Shown piece after piece: positions 15,691 through 20,464 of a DNA stretch of 64,000 nt (positions are counted from its first letter, which is position 1; every line of letters starts with the position of its first letter). Both the position numbers and the translations under genes were made by a program. Location of the stretch: positions 91,875 through 155,874 of the IMG/VR virus record IMGVR_UViG_3300034062_004313, one strand, 5' to 3'. The notes below the pieces were generated by a model that saw only the letters and a program-made list of their open reading frames with translations, was not told the origin of the DNA and did no database searches. This DNA is from a virus.

Positions 15691-15765
15691 GGACTTGTAG
15701 CCAAGTTGGTAAAGGCCCTTGACTCATAATCAAGAGATGCAATGGTTCGAGACCATTCAAGTCCA
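15691..15765 (+). tRNA. tRNA-Met or tRNA-Ile2 (CAT)
   Basis: Acceptor GGACTTG/CAAGTCC with G1-C72 and A73, D arm GCC/GGC, anticodon stem CTTGA/TCAAG with loop CTCATAA giving CAT, T arm AATGG/CCATT. Second CAT tRNA of the operon. The ATA codons in leader B suggest one of the pair is Ile2. Confidence 0.92.
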
Positions 15766-15770
15766 CATAT

Positions 15771-15842
15771 AGGAATATAGTAGAAGGGTTATCACAATTG
15801 ACTGATACTCAATTAATATAGGTTCGAATCCTATTGTTCCTA
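15771..15842 (+). tRNA. tRNA-Ile(GAT)
   Basis: Acceptor AGGAATA/TGTTCCT, anticodon stem ATTGA/TCAAT with loop CTGATAC giving GAT, T arm ATAGG/CCTAT. Confidence 0.9.
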
Positions 15843-15847
15843 CATTT

Positions 15848-15920
15848 GGGGATAAAGCTCTAGCGGATGAGCATCTGCCTTGCACGTAGAAGGTTACGAT
15901 TTCGAGTGTCGTTATCTCCA
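15848..15920 (+). tRNA. tRNA-Ala(TGC)
   Basis: Acceptor GGGGATA/TATCTCC, D arm GCTC/GAGC, anticodon stem TCTGC/GTAGA with loop CTTGCAC giving TGC, T arm ACGAT/GTCGT. Last tRNA of operon 2. Confidence 0.9.
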
Positions 15921-15942
15921 CATAGGGGTTCGGAAAATAATT

Positions 15943-15980
15943 AGCTACATCTCTTTATTAATAAGGGTTGTAGCTTTTTT
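15943..15980 (+). terminator. terminator of tRNA operon 2
   Basis: AGCTACA at 15943-15949 pairs with TGTAGCT at 15969-15975, followed by six T residues. It lies 22 bp after tRNA-Ala. Confidence 0.85.
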
Positions 15981-16021
15981 ATTGTCTCAAATATTGTAAT
16001 AATTTGCGACATAATTTATTT

Positions 16022-16052
16022 TTTGTCAGGTTATAACCTTTCTTTATCTTTG
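16022..16052 (+). promoter_or_regulatory. host-type promoter, TTTG-N19-TATCTTTG
   Basis: TTTG at 16022-16025 and TATCTTTG at 16045-16052 are 19 bp apart, matching the Bacteroidetes consensus. The ATG of the next gene is four bases after the -7 box, so translation would be leaderless. Confidence 0.8.
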
Positions 16053-16056
16053 TTTT

Positions 16057-16224
16057 ATGAATTGGCATATACTACCTGTAAATGATATAGAATATCATGA
16101 AGAATCTACCACTTGTAAGTGTGAACCACAAGTAGAATTTATAGAAGGAGATATGCTAATTATACAAAACTCTTTTGATGGTAGAGAAGGAGTTGAATGG
16201 GTAAATGAAATTTTAAATAAATAA
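16057..16224 (+). CDS. small conserved-type protein, 55 residues
   Basis: Starts MNWHILPVNDIEYHEEST, has a CKC motif near residue 20, and ends DGREGVEWVNEILNK. From memory, short proteins with N-terminal HxLPxND, a Cys pair and a C-terminal DGREG segment occur in many Bacteroides genomes and phages, without a known function. The gene has its own consensus promoter with the ATG four bases from the -7 box, and stands alone between the terminator of tRNA operon 2 and the promoter of operon 3. Confidence 0.7.
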   Translation: MNWHILPVNDIEYHEESTTCKCEPQVEFIEGDMLIIQNSFDGREGVEWVNEILNK

Positions 16225-16256
16225 TTTGGAAAATTCAAAATAATTTCGTATATTTG
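16225..16256 (+). promoter_or_regulatory. consensus host-type promoter of tRNA operon 3
   Basis: TTTG at 16225-16228, a 20 bp spacer and TATATTTG at 16249-16256: a full match to the Bacteroidetes consensus. The TTTG begins at the base after the stop codon of the preceding gene. Leader C starts four bases after the -7 box. Confidence 0.9.
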
Positions 16257-16260
16257 CTTT

Positions 16261-16329
16261 ATGAAAACATTATCACTATATAGTTCCTCAAGTTATCTCT
16301 TATTAAGAGACAGGGATTGTATTGTGTAA
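16261..16329 (+). CDS. leader peptide C of tRNA operon 3
   Basis: A 22-codon ORF. Codons 4-15 read LSLYSSSSYLLL, only Leu, Ser and Tyr. The downstream tRNAs are Leu(TAG), Leu(TAA), Ser(TGA), Ser(GCT) and Tyr(GTA). Codons 4-8 are TTA, TCA, CTA, TAT and AGT, one for each of these five tRNAs. Codons 17-20 contain the antiterminator arm. The consensus promoter ends four bases before the ATG, so the leader is probably translated as a leaderless transcript. This is the clearest of the leader-operon matches. Confidence 0.88.
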   Translation: MKTLSLYSSSSYLLLRDRDCIV

Positions 16330-16390
16330 ATAGCTATAAGCTTTTAGCTCCCCTAACAATCCCTTGTCTTTCCAGATGAGGGATTTTTTA
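16309..16390 (+). promoter_or_regulatory. attenuator C: antiterminator and terminator
   Basis: Terminator: AATCCCTTGTC at 16358-16368, loop TTTCCA, GATGAGGGATT at 16375-16385 and a T run (11 bp). Antiterminator: AGGGATTGT at 16312-16320 pairs perfectly with ACAATCCCT at 16356-16364; adding GAC at 16309-16311 with GTC at 16366-16368 gives 12 pairs with one bulge. The shared strand makes the two folds exclusive. The antiterminator arm is inside leader C after the Leu/Ser/Tyr run, exactly where a stalled ribosome would leave it free. Confidence 0.88.
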
Positions 16391-16392
16391 TT

Positions 16393-16465
16393 GGCTCTAT
16401 GACGTAATCGGCAACCGTCTTGGCTTTAGACCCCAAGTTTTCCAGTTCGAATCTGGATAGAGCTA
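16393..16465 (+). tRNA. tRNA-Leu(TAG), atypical short variable region
   Basis: Acceptor GGCTCTA/TAGAGCT, D arm ACG/CGT, T arm TCCAG/CTGGA. Anticodon stem TTGGC/CCCAA with a mismatched closing pair and loop TTTAGAC giving TAG. The variable region is only about 4-5 nt, unlike normal bacterial Leu tRNAs. The CTA codon in leader C supports the Leu reading. Anticodon assignment is less secure than for neighbours. Confidence 0.7.
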
Positions 16466-16471
16466 CAAATT

Positions 16472-16516
16472 AGCAGCCCTCTATGGATAATTCTATTGAC
16501 GAATAGAATATGGGCA
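16472..16516 (+). other. hairpin spacer between the two Leu tRNAs
   Basis: ATTCTATT and AATAGAAT form a perfect 8 bp hairpin with loop GACG (about 16491-16510), flanked by GCCC and GGGC that can extend the stem. There is no T run. It may guide processing of the tRNA precursor. Confidence 0.45.
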
Positions 16517-16520
16517 AAAT

Positions 16521-16603
16521 ATTCCTGTGGTGAAATGGTGAGACACGGCAGACTTAAAATCTGCTACGGAGAAACGTTGCTGGTTCGAATCCAGTCAGGA
16601 ATA
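16521..16603 (+). tRNA. tRNA-Leu(TAA)
   Basis: Acceptor ATTCCTG/CAGGAAT, anticodon stem GCAGA/TCTGC with loop CTTAAAA giving TAA, class II variable arm ACG-GAGAAA-CGT, T arm GCTGG/CCAGT. Confidence 0.93.
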
Positions 16604-16606
16604 CTT

Positions 16607-16691
16607 AGCAGAATGTCAGAGTGGTTTATTGTGATAGTCTTGAAAACTATTGGGTGTAAAAGCTCCTTGGGTTCGAATCCCAATTTTGCTG
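16607..16691 (+). tRNA. tRNA-Ser(TGA)
   Basis: Acceptor AGCAGAA/TTTTGCT, anticodon stem ATAGT/ACTAT with loop CTTGAAA giving TGA, class II variable arm, T arm TTGGG/CCCAA. Confidence 0.92.
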
Positions 16692-16695
16692 CAAT

Positions 16696-16784
16696 AGAAG
16701 ATTGTGTGAGTGGCTTAAACAACCAGTTTGCTAAACTGGCGAGGGATTAAAACACCTCCATTGGTTCAAATCCAATATCTTCTG
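16696..16784 (+). tRNA. tRNA-Ser(GCT)
   Basis: Acceptor AGAAGAT/ATCTTCT with G73, anticodon stem CCAGT/ACTGG with loop TTGCTAA giving GCT, long variable arm, T arm ATTGG/CCAAT. Confidence 0.93.
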
Positions 16785-16789
16785 CATAT

Positions 16790-16882
16790 TGTGTTGTAAC
16801 GGCAGTAGACTGTAAATCTACTCTGCATAACAAATTGTCGTACTGGTCTCGCAGTAAGAAGGTTCGAATCCTTTCAACACAA
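16790..16882 (+). tRNA. tRNA-Tyr(GTA) lacking a D arm, with a giant variable arm
   Basis: Acceptor TGTGTTG/CAACACA, anticodon stem GTAGA/TCTAC with loop CTGTAAA giving GTA, T arm GAAGG/CCTTT. Only six bases (ACGGCA) separate position 9 from the anticodon stem, so no D arm can form. The variable region is about 36 nt and contains TACTG/CAGTA. Leader C has two Tyr codons, supporting Tyr identity. Confidence 0.78.
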
Positions 16883-16908
16883 CATTAACTTATTATTAAC
16901 TATAGACA

Positions 16909-16940
16909 TTTGACTATATAAAGTAAATAGTCTATTTTTG
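16909..16940 (+). promoter_or_regulatory. consensus host-type promoter of structured RNA D
   Basis: TTTG at 16909-16912, a 20 bp spacer and TATTTTTG at 16933-16940, a full consensus match. No ORF of useful length follows, implying a noncoding transcript. Confidence 0.85.
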
Positions 16941-17082
16941 TATTGTACAAATTCCCAACCGTCATAGGAGATTTGTATTTAATTAACAATAACTATATAT
17001 TCGATTGATGTAACTTTGTTCTTAGGAACGCAACTTGACGGTTGGGACCCCTTGTACTTAATTGTATGAGGGGATTTTTTTT
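16941..17082 (+). ncRNA. structured RNA D with attenuator-like alternative folds
   Basis: CCCAACCGTCA at 16954-16964 pairs perfectly with TGACGGTTGGG at 17036-17046 (11 bp). GTACAA at 16945-16950 can continue this helix by pairing with TTGTAC at 17052-17057, which is the 5' arm of the terminator CCCCTTGTAC/GTATGAGGGG (17048-17073). TACAAAT/ATTTGTA at 16946-16977 is a third, local alternative. Inside lies GTTC-TTAG-GAAC. There is no leader ORF. It could be a terminated small RNA or a ligand- or protein-sensing attenuator for the genes that follow. Confidence 0.7.
17048..17082 (+). terminator. terminator of RNA D
   Basis: CCCCTTGTAC at 17048-17057 pairs with GTATGAGGGG at 17064-17073 (10 bp with wobbles), then A and eight T residues. 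It would also end transcripts from tRNA operon 3. Confidence 0.9.
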
Positions 17083-17225
17083 GCAGACATCCGAGGTTTT
17101 TCTTTCCTTCTTTTACGTCCTCCACAAAAATAAAAGAGTGTCATTAAGATAGTATAGTATATTACACTTGGTATATTATATGATAGGATGTAGAAAAATC
17201 AGCAATGTCTAAGGTGACAACTGGA

Positions 17226-17402
17226 CCTGAACGAAATTATCAGCAAAAACTACATTCCTCCGTGAAAAATAAAATCATCTTATAGCTGATAATTATTTGT
17301 AGATGATTGGCAGGACATGGGAATCTTAGGTTGACAATATGTTTATAGGAGTATGTGTTAACTATAAATACATTATCCCAACAGGGGAAGACCTTGTTCA
17401 GG
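17226..17402 (+). ncRNA. structured RNA E with predicted pseudoknot
   Basis: No ORF fits the 360 bp after terminator D. A closing stem CCTGAACGA (17226-17234)/TTGTTCAGG (17394-17402) encloses AATTATCAGC (17235-17244)/GCTGATAATT (17285-17294). AATCATCT (17273-17280), inside that hairpin loop, pairs with AGATGATT (17301-17308) outside it, forming an H-type pseudoknot; CTACA (17250)/TGTAG (17298) is a rival pairing. A second domain has TGGGA (17318)/TCCCA (17376) around ATGTTTATAG/CTATAAATACAT. This density of pairing suggests a functional RNA, either independent or the 5' leader of the gene at 17443. It does not match tmRNA, RNase P RNA or 6S RNA as I know them. Confidence 0.6.
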
Positions 17403-17442
17403 ATAGACCCCCTTATGTAAATTAACAATAAAATGTAAAACT

Positions 17443-17748
17443 ATGAAAAACCACAAAATGACATCATATCAATTCATGATGTTAATGCAAGAATTACCAA
17501 ATCCAATGTATTATGCTAGAAATGGAGCTAATGTAGGATTTAGAGTAAAAGTAGGATATTTAAAGAAGTCCATTGATAATACTCCTACAATATTAATAAA
17601 TCCTAATTCTCAACCTATGAAGATGGCAGAAGTTGAACAGGTAGAATTTGAATTAGTTCCGAACAATACTATTTGGTATTGGCAACCTGTAGAACCAATT
17701 ACTATAATAACATTAGATAAGAAAGAGTACATTAAAAATTGGGAATAA
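17443..17748 (+). CDS. small hypothetical protein, 101 residues
   Basis: Begins MKNHKMTSYQFMMLMQELPN, probably helix followed by beta strands (TILINPNSQPMKMAEVEQVE, then YWQPVEPITIITL). Soluble, no membrane segment, no family recognised. It is the first protein gene after the structured RNA region and its stop overlaps the next ATG (TAATG), indicating coupled translation. Confidence 0.55.
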   Translation: MKNHKMTSYQFMMLMQELPNPMYYARNGANVGFRVKVGYLKKSIDNTPTILINPNSQPMKMAEVEQVEFELVPNNTIWYWQPVEPITIITLDKKEYIKNWE

Positions 17749-18056
17749 TGAATATAATAAAATGGTATAAAAGAGTATTTAGAATTCTTACTATAGAAGA
17801 ATGTAAAGAATTAGGATTAGTACATTCTCATAATATATATGGTGATAGTATTAATCATTTAAATTGTAGAAGTATTTGGAAAGATGAAAAGGATAGAACA
17901 TATAGGTGTGAAAGTTTAATACCTACTATAGGAGTACTAGATTTATGGATTTTAAAAATGAAAAATCAAGATAAAGTACAACCAATAACTCAAGAAGAAT
18001 ATAATAAAATAAGAGATGAAGAATTTGAAAGGCTCAAGACTTTATATTCGCCTTAA
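17748..18056 (+). CDS. small hypothetical protein, 102 residues
   Basis: Uses the ATG at 17748 that overlaps the previous stop as TAATG; a TTG nine bases upstream is the alternative. Begins MNIIKWYKRVFRILTIEECK; Lys/Glu-rich, with two Cys residues in the middle (LNCRSIWKDE, YRCESLIP). No membrane segment and no family recognised. Confidence 0.5.
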   Translation: MNIIKWYKRVFRILTIEECKELGLVHSHNIYGDSINHLNCRSIWKDEKDRTYRCESLIPTIGVLDLWILKMKNQDKVQPITQEEYNKIRDEEFERLKTLYSP

Positions 18057-18068
18057 CAAATAATAGTG

Positions 18069-18076
18069 TAATTTTG
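18069..18076 (+). promoter_or_regulatory. possible -7 box
   Basis: TAATTTTG fits TAnnTTTG and lies 17 bp before the ATG at 18094. TTCG at 18047 is only a weak -33 match. Confidence 0.35.
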
Positions 18077-18093
18077 GCTTCTAAATAAAAATC

Positions 18094-18414
18094 ATGAAAG
18101 TATTAACAGAAGGACATTATTATGAACTAGAACATTTTGAAAAAGATGAATCGGGTAGTTCAGAAAGTTTACAATTTATCGAAAAGGTTCCAAAAGGTGA
18201 AGGGAAAGTACAAGATTTAGTAACAGTAAATAATGGAACTACAAATGAAGAAGTTCTTAAAGTTCTAATAAATAGAATGAACTATTTACAAGCAAAATTT
18301 CCATGTAGAGAAAATGCTATTGTAATTACAAAACTTGAAGAAAGTCTAATGTGGTTAGAAAAAAGAACTGTTGATAGAATAGCTAGAAATGTAGAAGGTA
18401 AACAATTAAAATAA
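18094..18414 (+). CDS. small protein resembling the Acb2/Tad1 hairpin family
   Basis: A 106-residue protein. The C-terminal half is a helical hairpin: EEVLKVLINRMNYLQAKFPC, then RENAIVITKLEESLMWLEKR and TVDRIARNVEGK. The pattern LxxRMxYLxxKFPxREN...KLEExLxWLxxRTxDRxARxVEG is shared with phage proteins that I recall being grouped with the Acb2/Tad1 hairpin domain. Members of that group bind cyclic nucleotides or ADP-ribose signals and inhibit CBASS or Thoeris defence. The family link is from memory and should be tested. It has a host-type -7 box upstream, consistent with early expression. Without the link it is simply an unknown small helical protein. Confidence 0.5.
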   Translation: MKVLTEGHYYELEHFEKDESGSSESLQFIEKVPKGEGKVQDLVTVNNGTTNEEVLKVLINRMNYLQAKFPCRENAIVITKLEESLMWLEKRTVDRIARNVEGKQLK

Positions 18415-18422
18415 AATAAACT

Positions 18423-18638
18423 ATGAAAAAACAATTATTTACGTATGCTGTATTATTCCATCAGCATGAAGAGAAAGAGGGAAAATTGGAATACAAAGAA
18501 ACACTTATTCTTGTAGAACCAAAAGTGATTTTAGCAAAGAATAGTAATGAAGTAGCATTCAAAGCTACAAGAGACGTACCAGAACAATATGCAGGATTTT
18601 CAGAAAATGTAGAAATTATAGTACGCCCTTTTAAATAG
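18423..18638 (+). CDS. small hypothetical protein, 71 residues
   Basis: Begins MKKQLFTYAVLFHQHEEKEG and ends VEIIVRPFK, with the pattern TYAVLFH...LVEPKVILAKNSNEVAFKATR. Similar short beta-alpha-beta proteins are common in Bacteroides phages, with no known function. The start is 8 bp after the preceding stop, so it is probably co-expressed with the Acb2-like gene. Stop codon TAG. Confidence 0.6.
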   Translation: MKKQLFTYAVLFHQHEEKEGKLEYKETLILVEPKVILAKNSNEVAFKATRDVPEQYAGFSENVEIIVRPFK

Positions 18639-18648
18639 CTCCCCCTTA

Positions 18649-18828
18649 ATGTGGGATAGTGGGAGCAAAGGAGTATGGGAACAATTAGTAGACCCACCTA
18701 AATATAAAAGTACTTTCCAAAATTATATGGGTACAACTACAAATTTAGTAGGACAAGCAATAAACACTTTGACAACAGGAACATCAATATCATATAACAT
18801 GGCAGATGCAATGTCATTCACAAATTAA
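18649..18828 (+). CDS. short hypothetical protein, 59 residues
   Basis: Begins MWDSGSKGVWEQLVDPPKYK; Thr/Asn/Gly-rich second half. The start lies inside a GCTCCC/GGGAGC hairpin (18638-18665) that could control initiation. It fits the otherwise empty space between two genes. No family recognised. Confidence 0.45.
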   Translation: MWDSGSKGVWEQLVDPPKYKSTFQNYMGTTTNLVGQAINTLTTGTSISYNMADAMSFTN

Positions 18829-18837
18829 AATCAAATT

Positions 18838-19002
18838 ATGAAAACACTAACAAATCTATTTACAAGCAACCCATCTTACATGAAATGGGGTAATGAAAGA
18901 ATTGCAAAAAGAACAGGGCTGAAACCAAAAACAGTAGAGAAATTCAAAAAGAATCCCTTGTATAAGATAATGAAAACCCAATATCTTAACGAGATTAATT
19001 AG
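18838..19002 (+). CDS. small HTH-like protein, 54 residues
   Basis: Begins MKTLTNLFTSNPSYMKWGNE. Residues 18-38 (GNERIAKRTGLKPKTVEKFK) read like a helix-turn-helix: IAKRTGLK followed by a recognition-type helix KTVEKFKK. It is basic and lacks other domains. The N-terminal region of the phosphoesterase downstream has a similar SKAKLAQRLGTTIDDI segment. It could be a small DNA-binding regulator. The stop codon is four bases before the nine-codon Arg leader, so the same transcript reaches the tRNA-Arg attenuator. Confidence 0.6.
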   Translation: MKTLTNLFTSNPSYMKWGNERIAKRTGLKPKTVEKFKKNPLYKIMKTQYLNEIN

Positions 19003-19005
19003 GAA

Positions 19006-19035
19006 ATGTCGCAAAAAAGGCGTATATTGTTATGA
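19006..19035 (+). CDS. nine-codon leader peptide for tRNA-Arg
   Basis: ATG TCG CAA AAA AGG CGT ATA TTG TTA TGA, peptide MSQKRRILL. The two Arg codons (AGG CGT) lie within the 5' arm of a terminator-like hairpin directly upstream of tRNA-Arg(TCT). A ribosome stalled there would stop the hairpin forming. Short and speculative alone, but it repeats the logic of leaders A-C. Confidence 0.55.
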   Translation: MSQKRRILL

Positions 19036-19048
19036 TATGCGCTTTTTT
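19013..19048 (+). terminator. terminator-like hairpin before tRNA-Arg
   Basis: GCGTAT at 19020-19025 pairs with ATATGC at 19035-19040; after one bulged G, AAAAAAG at 19013-19019 pairs with CTTTTTT at 19042-19048. The T run is the 3' arm itself. The tRNA starts four bases later. Confidence 0.65.
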
Positions 19049-19052
19049 ATTT

Positions 19053-19124
19053 GGCTCCTTAGTTAAATGGATATAACCGCAGAATTCTAATCTGCATTTG
19101 GGAGTTCGATTCTCTCAGGGGCTA
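19053..19124 (+). tRNA. tRNA-Arg(TCT)
   Basis: Acceptor GGCTCCT/AGGGGCT, anticodon stem GCAGA/TCTGC with loop ATTCTAA giving TCT, T arm GGGAG/CTCTC. Isolated from the main tRNA cluster, it supplies the only Arg tRNA and completes the set of 20 amino acids. Confidence 0.9.
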
Positions 19125-19144
19125 CGAAATCTTAAAAATAAATT

Positions 19145-20461
19145 ATGATTATAACACAAACAATGCAAAAGTTTATTGACAATCCGAAGATGTTAGAGAG
19201 TGGATATTGCTCAAAAGCAAAATTAGCTCAAAGACTTGGAACAACAATAGACGATATTACAGAATCAAGGTTTAAAGTGAAACAAATGATGTCTTCATTA
19301 GACCATGCTCAAGAGTTCTTTAAAGAATTAAAATCAGAAATTGTTAATGAACATACTACAAGAGTAGATAATGAAAAGGGTACTATAACATCGGATGTAG
19401 AAACTACATTTGAACCCAAGAATGATATTGAATTAGCTGAATTACATAAGATTGATTTAACAAAATACAAAATAAGTACATATTGGTCTAAACTAAAGAG
19501 CAATGGTAAATTCACTTCATCTGTATTAGCTACATTAAGAAATATTGATAAGGATATTCCTAAACAAAAAGAATCATTAATAGAAGAAATAGATGAATAT
19601 TTTGGTAGTAAAAAAGCTATTGAAAATTATAGATTCTTCACAAGAGAAATTGATAAGGATAGAAAAACTGCTAAAAATACAGATGGTCAACTATTAGAAA
19701 TATCCATTCCTGATTTACACATTGGTAAAATGTCTCATAGAGAAGAAACAGGGGAAGATTATGATTTAAAAATTGCATCTGCAAGATATAAGAATGCTAT
19801 AACTCAACTATTAAAAACAGCCAATTTAGATAATGTATCTGATATATTACTACCCATTGGTAATGACTTGTTCAATGTAGATAATCAGTTCTCAACTACT
19901 ACAGGTGGTACACCACAGGATTGTGATAGTAGGTTCCACAAGATGGTAGGAGCAGCAAAAGAACTCCTTATAAATACAATAACAGGGTTAAGTGCATTTG
20001 CAAGAGTACATGTTCTTATAGTACCAGGCAATCATGATGAAGTTACAACATTTATGTTAGGTGAAATATTAGAAGCATGGTTTCATAATGATAGTAACAT
20101 AACTGTAAATAATACAGCAAAACTTAGAAAATACTTCCAATTTGGAAAGAATTCTTTCCTTTATACTCATGGAGACAAAGAAAAACATGGGGATTTAGGA
20201 TTGATATTTGCTACAGAAGAACCTAGACTTTGGGCTGATACTAAATACAGATTTGTAAAACTTGGTCATCTTCACAAGCAAAAGAAAATAGAATATATAA
20301 CAACAGACACACTTCAAGGGTTCCAAATAGAAATACTTCCATCACTAAGTTCTGCTGATAAGTGGCATTATGGAAAAGGTTTCTTAGGAGCAAAGCAAGC
20401 AAAAGCCTATCTCTATGATAAAGAACTTGGGGAAATTGCACAGTATACACACACTGTTTAA
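19145..20461 (+). CDS. calcineurin-like metallophosphoesterase
   Basis: A 438-residue protein. Residues about 15-60 look like an HTH or helical domain. The phosphoesterase core carries the family's metal-binding motifs in order: IPDLHIGK (D-x-H), LPIGNDLFN (variant of GD), VPGNHDE, LYTHGDKEKHGDLG and KLGHLHK (GHxH). These bind two metals and hydrolyse phosphoesters. Substrate is unknown: nucleic acid, as in Mre11/SbcD-like nucleases and related phage proteins, is most likely given the HTH-like N-terminus, and a nucleotide signal is an alternative. A terminator follows directly at 20465, and the ATG lies 20 bp after tRNA-Arg, so readthrough of the Arg attenuator would also raise expression of this gene. 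Confidence 0.82.
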   Translation: MIITQTMQKFIDNPKMLESGYCSKAKLAQRLGTTIDDITESRFKVKQMMSSLDHAQEFFKELKSEIVNEHTTRVDNEKGTITSDVETTFEPKNDIELAELHKIDLTKYKISTYWSKLKSNGKFTSSVLATLRNIDKDIPKQKESLIEEIDEYFGSKKAIENYRFFTREIDKDRKTAKNTDGQLLEISIPDLHIGKMSHREETGEDYDLKIASARYKNAITQLLKTANLDNVSDILLPIGNDLFNVDNQFSTTTGGTPQDCDSRFHKMVGAAKELLINTITGLSAFARVHVLIVPGNHDEVTTFMLGEILEAWFHNDSNITVNNTAKLRKYFQFGKNSFLYTHGDKEKHGDLGLIFATEEPRLWADTKYRFVKLGHLHKQKKIEYITTDTLQGFQIEILPSLSSADKWHYGKGFLGAKQAKAYLYDKELGEIAQYTHTV

Positions 20462-20464
20462 TAA

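Noticed and set aside
16057-16224. Fourth leader peptide for a tRNA operon
   Set aside because: At 55 codons it is too long, has mixed amino acids, and no terminator lies between it and operon 3; it is a protein gene with its own promoter.
16496-16750. 84-codon ORF overlapping tRNA-Leu, tRNA-Ser and tRNA-Ser
   Set aside because: It lies entirely on tRNA genes with good secondary structure and its protein has no coherent pattern.
16941-17082. T-box riboswitch for RNA D
   Set aside because: No T-box consensus (AGGGTGGNACCGCG-like) or specifier loop could be found, and T-boxes are not expected in Bacteroidetes.
17226-17402. tmRNA, RNase P RNA or group I intron for RNA E
   Set aside because: No tRNA-like end with tag ORF, no conserved RNase P core, and no exon flanks or intron core motifs were seen.
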